Below are positions 1-7,732 of a DNA stretch of 32,857 bases, piece after piece; the stretch's first letter is position 1; each line of letters begins with the position of its first letter. Both the position numbers and the translations under genes were made by a program. Under the pieces are notes generated by a model. It searched no databases, was not told the origin of the DNA, and saw only the letters and a list, made by a program, of their open reading frames with translations. The DNA lies in contig CAMPCJ010000009.1 in assembly GCA_946645685.1 (NCBI GenBank), positions 1 to 32,857 of the forward strand, in the 5' to 3' direction. Source of the DNA: an uncultured Clostridia bacterium (GTDB taxonomy: Bacteria; Bacillota; Clostridia; Oscillospirales; SIG627).

Positions 1-404
1 TTCGCTTTGACTTCGATCTCGGCGCCCTTTGCCGGCGCCTCCGCAAAGGTCAGTTCGCCGATGGTGGAATCATAGGTGTAATCCGTAACTATCTGTCCGT
101 CCACGGTCACTTCCGTGACTTCCGCGGGGGCGGTGACGTTCCGGAGGTTGAAGGTCTTGTTCTCGCCGTCCCCCGTTCCGGAGAAGGTGCGGACAGGCTC
201 ATCCGGGAGGATCATAACAGGGGTCTCCCCGGTTTCCAGCCCTTCCGTTCTCATTTCAAATTCTTCCCGCAGCGTAGGGGCCTGCGGTTTCTCTTCGCCG
301 CCGGTGGCGGCGGGGGCTTCTCCCTTGCCGCAAGCGCTCAACAGGAGGGCGCAGACAAGGAGAGAGAAGAGAAGAATGAAAAATGTGCGCTTCATCGGTT
401 TCAT
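1..404 (-). CDS. Putative lipoprotein, 3' part missing (runs off the window)
   Basis: The N-terminal ~134 codons of a secreted lipoprotein are present; the rest lies beyond base 1. The start has a basic MKPMKR segment, a hydrophobic stretch and a lipobox ending LLSAC (Cys25), so export and lipid anchoring are predicted. After a low-complexity, Ala/Glu-rich linker comes a beta-rich segment containing VTVDGQIVTDYTYD and a conserved-looking GELTFAEAPAKGAEIEV, which resembles small Ig-like or virion-type beta modules, but I do not recognise a family. The ATG at 404 overlaps the TGA of the SPFH gene by 4 bp (ATGA), which suggests translational coupling; a second ATG at 395 is an alternative start. 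No function is assigned. Confidence 0.75.
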   Translation of the reverse strand, partial: MKPMKRTFFILLFSLLVCALLLSACGKGEAPAATGGEEKPQAPTLREEFEMRTEGLETGETPVMILPDEPVRTFSGTGDGENKTFNLRNVTAPAEVTEVTVDGQIVTDYTYDSTIGELTFAEAPAKGAEIEVKA

Positions 405-1408
405 AGTTTAGCACCCGGCTTTCCGTCGCAGCAAGGATCCGGCTCCGGCGCCTTCTGCGGCTTTTTGGCGGCTTTGGTCACGTCGCCCAGCCCGGTGGTT
501 TCCGAGAAGAGGGCGGCGTTGGTGACGGTGTTCACCACGTCGGTGGGGATAATGATCTTGGAGGCGGTGCCGTCCGCCAGCTTCACCAGAGATTCATACT
601 TTTTCAATTCCAGGATGGCGGCGGTGGGATCGGCCTCCCGCAGGGCGCGGATACCGTCCGCCTCCGCCTGCTTGGCAAGGAGAATGGCTTTTGCTTCACC
701 TTCGGCGCGGGCGATGCGGGCGTCCCGTTCCCCTTCCGCCGCCAGGATCATAGCCTGTTTGTCTCCCTCCGCCCGGGTGATGGCGGCGGCTTTATGCCCT
801 TCCGCTTGAAGCAGGGCTTCCCGCTTGTCCCGCTCCGCTTTCATCTGCTTTTCCATAGCGGACTGGATCTCCTTGGGCGGGATGATGTTTTTCAATTCCA
901 CACGGGTGACCTTGATGCCCCACTGGTCGGTGGCTTCATCCAGGAACTGGGTCATCTGTCCGTTGATGGCGTCCCGGGAAGTGAGCGTGCCGTCCAGATC
1001 CAATCCGCCCACGATGTTCCGCAGGGTGGTGGCGGTCAGCGTTTCCAGGGCGGTGATGGGGTTGACCACGCCGTAAGCGTAGAGCTTGGAGTCAAAGACT
1101 TTGAAATACACCACGGTGTCGATCTGCATGGTGACGTTGTCCTTGGTGATGACCGGCTGGGGCGGGGAGTCCAGCACCTGTTCCTTCAGCGTGATCTTCC
1201 GGGAAATGCGCTCCAGGAAGGGAATGAGCAGGTGGATGCCGGCGCTCCAGGTGGTGCGGTAGCGCCCCAAAAACTCAATGACGTATTCAGAAGCCTGGGG
1301 TACCACGTGGAGACAGCTGAACAGCAGAAATACGACGACGGCGGCGATGGCGATCCCGATGATGGAGCCGACGCTTAACGACGCGCCGACCAGGAACGTT
1401 CCTTGCAT
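401..1408 (-). CDS. SPFH domain (stomatin/prohibitin-like) membrane protein
   Basis: 335 aa. One N-terminal membrane helix (about residues 10-35) is followed by an SPFH/band-7 domain beginning HVVPQASEYVIEFLGRY and including TWSAGIHLLIPF. A long Ala/Glu/Lys/Arg-rich coiled coil with repeated AEG motifs (roughly residues 195-260) and a short tail follow. This is the architecture of slipins and QmcA-type proteins, which oligomerise on membranes and scaffold microdomains or modulate proteases. The ATG at 1408 is chosen because AAAGGAG lies 8 bp upstream; a TTG 18 bp further upstream would put the ribosome binding site inside the gene. It is transcribed from its own promoter and coupled to the downstream lipoprotein gene. 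No NfeD partner is visible in the window. Confidence 0.88.
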   Translation of the reverse strand: MQGTFLVGASLSVGSIIGIAIAAVVVFLLFSCLHVVPQASEYVIEFLGRYRTTWSAGIHLLIPFLERISRKITLKEQVLDSPPQPVITKDNVTMQIDTVVYFKVFDSKLYAYGVVNPITALETLTATTLRNIVGGLDLDGTLTSRDAINGQMTQFLDEATDQWGIKVTRVELKNIIPPKEIQSAMEKQMKAERDKREALLQAEGHKAAAITRAEGDKQAMILAAEGERDARIARAEGEAKAILLAKQAEADGIRALREADPTAAILELKKYESLVKLADGTASKIIIPTDVVNTVTNAALFSETTGLGDVTKAAKKPQKAPEPDPCCDGKPGAKL

Positions 1409-1452
1409 AAGATCCACTCCTTTCAAAATGGCGAGGGACTTTACTTATATTT

Positions 1453-1481
1453 ATTATACCATAGCGGGAAAAGGTATGCAA
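1453..1481 (-). promoter_or_regulatory. Sigma-A promoter for the SPFH gene
   Basis: On the minus strand, TTGCAT (1476-1481), a 17-bp spacer and TATAAT (1453-1458) with an upstream TGG giving an extended -10. It lies between the rplL terminator and the SPFH start. Confidence 0.8.
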
Positions 1482-1497
1482 GAAAAAATGGAGAAAC

Positions 1498-1533
1498 AAA
1501 AAAAGGAAAGAGGAGAACCTCTTTCCTTTTTTT
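1498..1533 (-). terminator. Intrinsic terminator after rplL
   Basis: A 16-bp perfect stem (AAAAAAAGGAAAGAGG and its complement) with a 4-nt loop; the A/T ends provide a U-tract in both orientations. It closes the ribosomal protein operon 12 bp beyond the rplL stop. Confidence 0.9.
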
Positions 1534-1544
1534 GAAAGCCACTC

Positions 1545-1925
1545 TTACTTGAGTTCGGCGGAAGCGCCGGCTTCGGCAAGCTTCTTCACGATCTCGTCGC
1601 CGTCGGCCTTGGAAACGCCTTCTTTGATCTTGGAAGGAACGCCTTCCACCAGATCCTTCGCGTCCTTCAGACCGAGACCGGTGATCTCGCGGACAGCCTT
1701 GATGACATCGAGCTTCTTTTCGCCGAAGCTGGTCATCACAACGTCGTACTCGCTCTTCTCTTCACCGCCGGCAGCAGCGGCAGCGGGAGCAGCGGCACCG
1801 GCGACCGCCACGGGAGCGGCGGAAACACCGAATTCTTCTTCCAGAGCGGAAACAAGTTCCTTCATTTCCAGGATGGTAAGGGTTTTGATCTCGTCAAGGA
1901 TCGCAGTGATCTTTTCAGCAGCCAT
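1545..1925 (-). CDS. rplL: Large ribosomal subunit protein L7/L12
   Basis: 126 aa, the usual length. The N-terminal dimerisation domain ([20 protein letters not shown]) binds L10, an Ala/Gly-rich flexible hinge occupies about residues 38-53, and the C-terminal globular domain with [14 protein letters not shown] and [21 protein letters not shown] recruits translation factor GTPases. GGAGG sits upstream of the ATG. It is the last gene of its transcription unit: a strong terminator follows at once, where rpoB would be expected in most bacteria. Confidence 0.98.
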   Translation of the reverse strand: MAAEKITAILDEIKTLTILEMKELVSALEEEFGVSAAPVAVAGAAAPAAAAAGGEEKSEYDVVMTSFGEKKLDVIKAVREITGLGLKDAKDLVEGVPSKIKEGVSKADGDEIVKKLAEAGASAELK

Positions 1926-1981
1926 TGTATTTTTCCTCCATTAAAAATTCAAAAAAGTTGTTGGTGTTGGGAAGACGCCGA

Positions 1982-2485
1982 TCAGTCGGCGGACTCTTCT
2001 TTGTCGATCTTTGCCTGCAGTACGTAAGCCAAGCCATAGAGCGGGCCCATCATGCTGCCCATGATACGGCAGACCATTTCCTCCTTGGAAGGAGTGTTGG
2101 CCAGCTCGTTCACCGCATTCGCGTCGATGACGCTGCCGTCGATGAAACCGGCTTTGATCTCAAAGGTCTTGACCTTTTCGGCATATTCCTTCAGGATCTT
2201 CGCGGGGGCGATGGGATCGCTCTCGGAGACCGCGATGGCGTTCATGCCTTCCAAGCCCTTGCCGAGATCGGCATAGCCGCCTGCTTCGCAAGCTCTGCTG
2301 ATGAGGGAGTTTTTGCAAACCTTGTACTCCACCCCGGCTTCCCGAAGGGACTTACGCATCGCGGTGTCCTGCTCCACGGTGATACCGGTGTAGCAGACGA
2401 TCACGCCCGCGGTCGCCTTTTCGATCTTGCCGGCAAGAGCCTCACAAGCTGCCTTTTTCTGTTCAAGGATCTTTGCGCTGGGCAT
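1982..2485 (-). CDS. rplJ: Large ribosomal subunit protein L10
   Basis: 167 aa. L10 anchors the L7/L12 stalk dimers on the 50S subunit and acts as autogenous repressor through its leader RNA. The start MPSAKILEQKK is fixed by GGAGGTAATAAG directly upstream of ATG 2485; an in-frame extension upstream runs into the leader attenuator and is not coding. Family features include VEYKVCKNSLISRA and the C-terminal helix that carries L7/L12. It is separated from rplL by 56 bp, and the two are expected to be co-transcribed. Confidence 0.97.
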   Translation of the reverse strand: MPSAKILEQKKAACEALAGKIEKATAGVIVCYTGITVEQDTAMRKSLREAGVEYKVCKNSLISRACEAGGYADLGKGLEGMNAIAVSESDPIAPAKILKEYAEKVKTFEIKAGFIDGSVIDANAVNELANTPSKEEMVCRIMGSMMGPLYGLAYVLQAKIDKEESAD

Positions 2486-2632
2486 CTTATTACCTCCATT
2501 CGATTTTTTTGAAACAACAAAACGGGCGTTTTCCCAAACGAGAAAACGCCCGATCATACGCGATGAATGCGGTTGTTTCCTCGACAGGCGCCGCGCTTAC
2601 GAGGTTTCCCTCACCTGTTGTCTCAGGATACA
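2486..2632 (-). promoter_or_regulatory. L10 leader (autogenous attenuator) upstream of rplJ
   Basis: The minus-strand leader contains GAGACAACAGGTG and, 30 nt later, GCGCCTGTCGAGGAAAC. These match the two arms of the L10-binding ribosomal protein leader (AGACAGCAGG ... CCTGCCGAGG type). An 11-bp terminator stem, CGGGCGTTTTC with GAAAACGCCCG (2523-2552), then TTTTGTTGTTTC, lies just before the rplJ ribosome binding site. Excess L10(L7/L12) should favour termination. Assignment is by consensus recognition, without a covariance-model score. Confidence 0.85.
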
Positions 2633-2638
2633 AACGGG

Positions 2639-2667
2639 AGTGTAACACACATCTCCCTTTTTGTCAA
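2639..2667 (-). promoter_or_regulatory. Sigma-A promoter for rplJL
   Basis: Minus strand: perfect TTGACA (2662-2667), a 17-bp spacer and TACACT (2639-2644) preceded by TGT. The -35 begins 6 bp after the rplA stop codon, so rplJL has its own strong promoter and leader. Confidence 0.9.
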
Positions 2668-2672
2668 GTGGT

Positions 2673-3365
2673 TTAGCCGAGTTTCAAAGAATTGACTTTG
2701 AAGCCGGGACCCATGGTGGAAGACACCACGCAGCTCTTGATGTACTGACCCTTCGCCGCGGCGGGTTTCGCCTTGATGATGGCGTCCATCAGAGTGGTGA
2801 AGTTCTCATTCAGCTTCTGAGCGCCGAAGGACGCTTTGCCGATGGGGCAGTGGATGATGTTGGTCTTGTCCAGACGGTATTCGATCTTACCTGCCTTGGC
2901 GTCCTGCACCGCTTTGCCCACGTTCATGGTGACGGTACCCGCCTTGGGGTTCGGCATCAGACCCTTGGGACCGAGAACCTTACCCAGACGACCGATGACA
3001 CCCATCATATCGGGGGTGGCGATGACCACGTCGAAGTCGAACCAGTTCTCATTCTGGATGCGGGCGACAAGCTCTTCCGCGCCCACGTAGTCGGAACCGG
3101 CTTCTTCCGCCGCCTTGGCGTTGTCGCCCTTGGCGAACACCAGGGTGCGAACGGTCTTACCGGTACCGTTGGGCAGAACCACGGCGCCGCGGACCTGCTG
3201 GTCGGCGTGACGGGAGTCGACGCCCAAACGGACGTGAAGCTCCACGGTCTCATCAAATTTGGCTTTTGCGCTGGCTACCACGCAGTCAAAGGCCTCTTCG
3301 GGTTCATAGACCTTGCGCGTGTCGTGCTCTTTCACACTGTCCAGATATTTCTTTCCTTTTTTCAT
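2673..3365 (-). CDS. rplA: Large ribosomal subunit protein L1
   Basis: 230 aa, full length. L1 forms the mobile stalk beside the E site and in many bacteria represses its own rplKA mRNA. Diagnostic sequence includes [24 protein letters not shown] and the C-terminal [10 protein letters not shown]. It follows rplK by 16 bp with AAAGGAG before the ATG and is co-transcribed with it. Confidence 0.98.
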   Translation of the reverse strand: MKKGKKYLDSVKEHDTRKVYEPEEAFDCVVASAKAKFDETVELHVRLGVDSRHADQQVRGAVVLPNGTGKTVRTLVFAKGDNAKAAEEAGSDYVGAEELVARIQNENWFDFDVVIATPDMMGVIGRLGKVLGPKGLMPNPKAGTVTMNVGKAVQDAKAGKIEYRLDKTNIIHCPIGKASFGAQKLNENFTTLMDAIIKAKPAAAKGQYIKSCVVSSTMGPGFKVNSLKLG

Positions 3366-3381
3366 CTGTCCGCTCCTTTCC

Positions 3382-3807
3382 TTACTCTTCCACGGTAACG
3401 CCCATGCTGCGCGCGGTACCGGCGATCATGGACATCGCCGTCTCAAGAGAACCCGCGTTCAGGTCGGGCATTTTCTGGGTGGCGATGGCGCGGACCTGTT
3501 CTTTGGTGAGCTTTGCCACTTTGGTCTTGTTGGGGGTGCCGGAGCCGGATTCGATGCCGGCGCTCTTCTTGATCAAAACCGCCGCGGGAGGCGTTTTGGT
3601 AATGAAGGAGAAGGAACGGTCGGCGTAAACGGTGATCACCACGGGGATGATCAGACCGGCGTCGTTTTTGGTGCGCTCATTGAACTCTTTGCAGAAGTTC
3701 GGGATGGCGATACCGTGCTGACCCAGAGCGGGACCGATAGGGGGTCCGGGCATTGCTTTCGCGGCCGGGATCTGGAGCTTGATGTAAGCTACTACTTTTT
3801 TTGCCAT
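3382..3807 (-). CDS. rplK: Large ribosomal subunit protein L11
   Basis: 141 aa. L11 binds the GTPase-associated centre of 23S rRNA. The N-terminal domain shows [27 protein letters not shown] and the C-terminal RNA-binding domain ends [19 protein letters not shown] precedes the ATG. A 114-bp gap with hairpins separates it from nusG (see the candidate L1 leader). Confidence 0.98.
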   Translation of the reverse strand: MAKKVVAYIKLQIPAAKAMPGPPIGPALGQHGIAIPNFCKEFNERTKNDAGLIIPVVITVYADRSFSFITKTPPAAVLIKKSAGIESGSGTPNKTKVAKLTKEQVRAIATQKMPDLNAGSLETAMSMIAGTARSMGVTVEE

Positions 3808-3821
3808 AATGTACTCCTTTC

Positions 3822-3859
3822 GTGGTGTTGCGGAGACCGAAGTTTTGATCTCCTCCCAC
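3822..3859 (-). promoter_or_regulatory. Candidate L1-responsive hairpin before rplK
   Basis: The minus strand carries GTGG-GA-GGAGATC ... GGTCTCC-GCAACA-CCAC: a 7-bp stem with one G.U pair (3832-3838 with 3847-3853), an asymmetric internal loop and an outer GTGG/CCAC helix. A helix-internal loop-helix with GTGGGAG near the rplKA start resembles known L1 mRNA sites that mimic its 23S target. The identification rests on shape and position only. Confidence 0.4.
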
Positions 3860-3921
3860 TTTCCGTCAAAGGACGGAAAATTTATGCCCTGGCAGGCAAT
3901 AAATCCATAAAATGTTTCGCG

Positions 3922-4452
3922 TCAGAACAACGCGATCCAGGCGGAATCCAACTCGATCTTGGTGCTGCGGCCGTGCAGGTCGGCAAGCACTTTGACCTTC
4001 TTGAAGTCCGGGCTGATCTCCTCCACGACAGCGGAGGAAATGTGCGCCGCCAAAGGTCCCTCGACGACGCGAACCTTGTCCCCCACCTTGTAGGGCAGGG
4101 AAACGGTGGCGCTTTCCACACCCAGCGCGGCAACTTCCTCATCGGTGAGGACGACGGGCTTGGATCCGGGGCCCACGAAGCCGGTGACGCCGGTGGTGTT
4201 CCGGACGATGTGCCAGCTTTCATCGTTCATGATCATCTTGACCAGAACGTAGCTGGGGAACATCTTCCGCTCCGCCACGCCGTCGCCGCCCTCTTCCTCG
4301 GGCACTTTTTCCATGGGGATCCGGATGTCCATGATCATATCCTGGACCTTGCGGTTCTCCACGATCTTTTCCAGATTCACAGCCACCTTGTTCTCGTAGC
4401 CGGAATAGGTGTGAATCACATACCAATGGGGAGTCAGATTGTCTTCTAACAT
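3922..4452 (-). CDS. nusG: Transcription termination/antitermination factor NusG
   Basis: 176 aa. The N-terminal NGN domain that binds RNA polymerase begins HWYVIHTYSGYENKVAVNLEK and includes RKMFPSYVLVKM; GFVGPGSKPVVLTDEEV follows. The C-terminal KOW domain starts near KVGDKVRVVEGPLA and ends GRSTKIELDSAWI. The start is supported by GAGGAGAGGATC before ATG 4452. It lies 10 bp after secE, the usual order. Confidence 0.97.
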   Translation of the reverse strand: MLEDNLTPHWYVIHTYSGYENKVAVNLEKIVENRKVQDMIMDIRIPMEKVPEEEGGDGVAERKMFPSYVLVKMIMNDESWHIVRNTTGVTGFVGPGSKPVVLTDEEVAALGVESATVSLPYKVGDKVRVVEGPLAAHISSAVVEEISPDFKKVKVLADLHGRSTKIELDSAWIALF

Positions 4453-4462
4453 GATCCTCTCC

Positions 4463-4732
4463 TCAACCGCCGATCTTGCCGAGCCACAAAACGATGTTGG
4501 TGAACAACAGATCCAGAACGCCGATGACGGCGCCGGAGATGACCAAAGACACGACCACCACGCCGGTGTCGCGGCTGACGTCCTTGAAGGGATACCAGAC
4601 GATCTTTTTCATCTCGCTCTTGTAATCCCGGAAGAAGTTGCCGATACGCTTGAAAAAGCCGGGCTTACCGCTCTTCTTTTTCACGGGCTTGGCTTCAGTC
4701 TTTTCCGTGACGTTTTTGGTTTCTTCTGCCAT
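4463..4732 (-). CDS. secE: Preprotein translocase subunit SecE
   Basis: 89 aa, single-span bacterial type. A charged N-terminal tail (MAEETKNVTEKTEAKPVKKK) leads into FFKRIGNFFRDYKSEMKKIVWYP, the conserved amphipathic segment that clamps SecY, then one membrane helix (VVVVSLVISGAVIGVLDLLF). GGAGGATCGAA upstream of ATG 4732 decides the start; a longer in-frame reading begins inside rpmG. Confidence 0.96.
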   Translation of the reverse strand: MAEETKNVTEKTEAKPVKKKSGKPGFFKRIGNFFRDYKSEMKKIVWYPFKDVSRDTGVVVVSLVISGAVIGVLDLLFTNIVLWLGKIGG

Positions 4733-4752
4733 TTCGATCCTCCTTCGGACGC

Positions 4753-4902
4753 TTACTTCGTCTCTTTGTGCAAGGTGTGCTTGCGGCAGAACGGGCAATG
4801 CTTTTTCATTTCCAGTCTGTCGGGATCGTTCTTTTTGTTCTTGATGGTGTCGTAATTTCTCTGCTTGCACTCGGTGCAGGCGAGGGTGATCCTCTCTCTC
4901 AT
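4753..4902 (-). CDS. rpmG: Large ribosomal subunit protein L33
   Basis: 49 aa: [12 protein letters not shown], then [20 protein letters not shown] and [14 protein letters not shown]. Two CxxC pairs (CTEC, CPFC) form a zinc ribbon, so this is the zinc-binding C+ paralogue. ATG 4902 has GGAGG 6 bp upstream. It is first in the rpmG-secE-nusG-rplK-rplA unit. Confidence 0.97.
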   Translation of the reverse strand: MRERITLACTECKQRNYDTIKNKKNDPDRLEMKKHCPFCRKHTLHKETK

Positions 4903-5003
4903 AACTATCCTCCGAAAACTTGACCGGGTGACCCGGCGTTTATTCTCCCTCACGGCGGTGGGCATAGGTATCCCGTAAAAAAAAGACCCCGAGAGGTTCT
5001 TGT

Positions 5004-5032
5004 ATTATACCAATGCCCGGCGTATTTGTCAA
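5004..5032 (-). promoter_or_regulatory. Strong sigma-A promoter for rpmG-secE-nusG-rplKA
   Basis: Minus strand: TTGACA (5027-5032), 17-bp spacer, TATAAT (5004-5009) with TGG before the -10. About 95 nt of leader follow; these contain GGGGTC plus a run of eight Ts (4979-4986) and a short palindrome CCGGGTCACCCGG at 4925-4937. Confidence 0.92.
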
Positions 5033-5112
5033 GCGTTCCGGAAAAGTTTTTTTCTTTTTTTGAAACGGGGGCAAGATAAGGGCGGAAAGACCTTTTCTTT
5101 TTTCGGGGATGG

Positions 5113-5121
5113 TGGTACAAT
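5113..5121 (+). promoter_or_regulatory. Extended -10 promoter for the deo operon
   Basis: TGGTACAAT (TGn plus TACAAT, -10 at 5116-5121), 28 bp before the deoC ATG. No good -35 is seen at the expected distance (TTTTCT at 5093-5098), so this depends on the extended -10 or on an activator. Confidence 0.6.
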
Positions 5122-5148
5122 ATAGAACAGAAAGGAAGGAACGAGAAG

Positions 5149-5820
5149 ATGGAAAACAGAGAACTGCTCCGGGCGGTGGATCACACCCTCCTGAAACAAA
5201 CCGCTACCCGGGAAGAGATCCGGGCGCTCTGCGAGGACGCCGCCCGGTACGGGGTCGCTTCCGTTTGCGTGCCGCCCTGCCACGTTGCCTTCGCTAAAGA
5301 GATCCTCGCGGGCAAGTGCGCGGTCTGCACGGTGGTCGGCTTTCCCAACGGAAACACCACCACCGCCGCGAAGGCGTTTGAAGCGGCGGACGCGGTGGCG
5401 CGCGGCGCCGATGAGATCGATATGGTCGCCAATCTCTCCTACGTCCGGGAAGGGGACTGGGAGGGCGTTCGGGCGGACATTGCCGCGGTGCGTGCCGCCT
5501 GCCCCGGGAAGATATTGAAGGTGATCGTGGAGACCTGCCTTCTGACCGAAGAAGAAAAGAAGAAGCTGCCCGCCGTGGTGTTCGCGGGGGGCGGGGACTT
5601 TATCAAGACCAGCACCGGCTTTTCCACCGGCGGCGCTACCTTTGAGGACGTGGCGCTGTTCCGGGCGTGCGCGCCCGAAGGGCTGAAGATCAAGGCGGCG
5701 GGCGGCATTTCCTCCCTGGAGGACGCCCGGCGTTTCCTGGAGCTGGGGGCTTCCCGGCTGGGCACCAGCCGCATCGTGAAACTGATCAAACAGGAAGAAG
5801 AAGGGAGAAACGGACAATGA
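5149..5820 (+). CDS. deoC: Deoxyribose-phosphate aldolase
   Basis: 223 aa, class I aldolase that cleaves 2-deoxyribose-5-phosphate to acetaldehyde and glyceraldehyde-3-phosphate, the last step of deoxynucleoside catabolism. The Schiff-base lysine is K153 in FIKTSTGFSTGGAT; the proton-relay residues are D91 (EIDMVANL) and K182 (KIKAAGGIS). AAGGAAGG precedes the ATG. It opens a tightly packed deoC-deoD-deoB-pdp operon and shares ATGA with deoD. Confidence 0.97.
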   Translation: MENRELLRAVDHTLLKQTATREEIRALCEDAARYGVASVCVPPCHVAFAKEILAGKCAVCTVVGFPNGNTTTAAKAFEAADAVARGADEIDMVANLSYVREGDWEGVRADIAAVRAACPGKILKVIVETCLLTEEEKKKLPAVVFAGGGDFIKTSTGFSTGGATFEDVALFRACAPEGLKIKAAGGISSLEDARRFLELGASRLGTSRIVKLIKQEEEGRNGQ

Positions 5821-6554
5821 ACGCTTATCCGACACCGCATATCAACGCCGCACCGGGGGATTTCGCCCCTGCCGTTCTGATGCCCGGCGATCCCAAGCGC
5901 GCCCGTTTTATCGCGGAGAACTTTTTTGACGGGGCGCGTCCGGTGAACGACGTGCGGGGGGTACAGGGCTACACCGGTACCTACCGGGGCACGCCGGTAT
6001 CCGTTATGGCAAGCGGCATGGGGATGCCCTCCATAGGCATTTACGCCTATGAATTGTTCCGCGTGTTCGGAGTGGAGGCGATCTTCCGGGTGGGCTCCTG
6101 CGGCGCCATGCAGGAGAACGTTCACGTCCGTGACGTGGTTTTGGGTCAAGGCGCCTGCACGGACTCCCGCTTCGCCCATCAATACCGCCTGCCCGGCACC
6201 TTTGCCCCTCTGGCGGATTTTTGCCTTTTGAAAAGCGCCGCGGACATCGCCGGGGAAATGGGCTTGTCCTTTCACGTGGGCAATTTGCTCTCTTCCGATC
6301 TTTTTTATAAGGACGAGGAGGGGGTCGCGCCGGAGGACACCGCCTTTGCCCGGTGGCGCAAGATGGGGGTGCTTGCCGTGGAAATGGAGAGCGCCGCCTT
6401 GTATATGACCGCCGCCCGGGCGGGAAAGAAGGCGCTGGCGATCTGCACCGTCTCGGACTCCCTGGTCACCGGGGAGTCCACGACCAGCGCCGAGCGGGAA
6501 CAGAGCTTTACCGATATGATGACCTTGGCGCTGAAGTGCGCCGTGACGCTATGA
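5817..6554 (+). CDS. deoD: Purine-nucleoside phosphorylase, DeoD (hexameric) type
   Basis: 245 aa; phosphorolysis of purine (deoxy)nucleosides to base and (deoxy)ribose-1-phosphate. Family signatures: TPHINAAPGDFAPAVLMPGDPKRA at the N terminus, RVGSCGA, the nucleoside-binding VEMESAALY and the CTVSD segment near the catalytic Asp. ATG 5817 overlaps the deoC TGA by 4 bp and gives an N terminus that matches the family; a longer in-frame reading lies inside deoC and is rejected. DeoD works with DeoB and DeoC to bring nucleoside sugars into glycolysis. Confidence 0.95.
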   Translation: MNAYPTPHINAAPGDFAPAVLMPGDPKRARFIAENFFDGARPVNDVRGVQGYTGTYRGTPVSVMASGMGMPSIGIYAYELFRVFGVEAIFRVGSCGAMQENVHVRDVVLGQGACTDSRFAHQYRLPGTFAPLADFCLLKSAADIAGEMGLSFHVGNLLSSDLFYKDEEGVAPEDTAFARWRKMGVLAVEMESAALYMTAARAGKKALAICTVSDSLVTGESTTSAEREQSFTDMMTLALKCAVTL

Positions 6555-7732
6555 AAAAGCGGGTCTTTCTCATCGTACTGGATTCCTTCGGCATCGGCGG
6601 CGCCCCCGACGCGGCGGATTTCGGAGACGCGGGATCCGATACCCTTGCCGCCTGCGCCGCCACGGGACTGCTTGAGGTGCCAAATATGATCGCTTTGGGG
6701 CTGGGCAACGTGAAGGGCGTACAGTGCCTTCCCCGGACAAATCAGCCCCTGGGCGCTTACGCCCGCCTGCGGGAGCTTTCCCGGGGGAAGGACACCACCA
6801 TCGGGCACTGGGAGATCGCCGGGGTCATTTCCCCCACGCCGCTGCCCACCTATCCCAACGGGTTTCCGGAGGAGCTTCTGGACGCCTTCCGCCGCGCCAC
6901 GGGCAGGGGCGTTCTGTGCAACAAGCCCATTTCCGGGACGGAAGCCATCCGTTTGTACGGGGACGAGCATCTGGCGACCGGGGATCTGATCGTTTACACC
7001 TCGGCGGACAGCGTTTTTCAGATCGCCGCCCACGAGGAGAAGGTGCCCGTGGCGGAGCTGTACGAGATCTGCCGGATCGCCCGCTCCCTGCTGGTGGGAA
7101 AGCACGCGGTGGGCAGAGTCATCGCCCGCCCCTTTATCACCGGGGAAAAGGGCTATGAACGAACCCCCCGGCGGCACGATTTTTCCCTGGCGCCGCCCGC
7201 GAGGACGCTGTTGGACGCGGTGAAGGAAGCGGGGATGGACGTTTTGTCCGTGGGGAAGATCGAGGACATTTTCGCCGGGCAGGGCGTGACGGAGGGCTGC
7301 CGGATCAGCGGCAACGACGACGGGATACGCGCCGCGCTGGAACGGATGGATCGGGATTTTCACGGGCTTTGCTTTGTCAACCTGGTGGACTTTGATATGC
7401 TCTACGGCCACCGGAACGACGCCCCGGGATACGCCCGGGCGCTGAACGCTTTCGACCGGGCGCTGCCGGCGATGATGGAGAAAATGGGAGAAGAGGACGT
7501 TTTGATGATCACCGCCGACCACGGCTGTGATCCCGCCACGCCCTCCACCGACCACTCCCGGGAGTGCGTGCCGTTTTTGATGTTCGGACCGGGGATCCGC
7601 CCCGGAGACCGGGGCGAGCGGGACGGGTTTCACCACGTCGCCGCCACCGTGGCGTCTCTCTTGGGATTGCCGGATCGATTCGGCGCTGTTTCTCTGGCGG
7701 AGGGTCAGGATGGACATTCTTTCACTCATTGA
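6551..7732 (+). CDS. deoB: Phosphopentomutase
   Basis: 393 aa; interconverts (deoxy)ribose-1- and -5-phosphate. Alkaline-phosphatase superfamily metal site elements: LIVLDSFGIGGAPDA (N-terminal Asp), DTTIGHWEIAG with the phospho-accepting Thr, NLVDFDMLYGHRND and the C-terminal ITADHGCDPATPSTDHSRE. The start ATG 6551 overlaps the deoD TGA (ATGA). It supplies the link between the two phosphorylases and DeoC. Confidence 0.96.
   Translation: MKKRVFLIVLDSFGIGGAPDAADFGDAGSDTLAACAATGLLEVPNMIALGLGNVKGVQCLPRTNQPLGAYARLRELSRGKDTTIGHWEIAGVISPTPLPTYPNGFPEELLDAFRRATGRGVLCNKPISGTEAIRLYGDEHLATGDLIVYTSADSVFQIAAHEEKVPVAELYEICRIARSLLVGKHAVGRVIARPFITGEKGYERTPRRHDFSLAPPARTLLDAVKEAGMDVLSVGKIEDIFAGQGVTEGCRISGNDDGIRAALERMDRDFHGLCFVNLVDFDMLYGHRNDAPGYARALNAFDRALPAMMEKMGEEDVLMITADHGCDPATPSTDHSRECVPFLMFGPGIRPGDRGERDGFHHVAATVASLLGLPDRFGAVSLAEGQDGHSFTH

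Noticed and set aside
115-411. Plus-strand 98-codon ORF at the left edge
   Set aside because: Antisense to a lipoprotein gene with clear signal peptide and lipobox; Ser/Pro-rich shadow translation.
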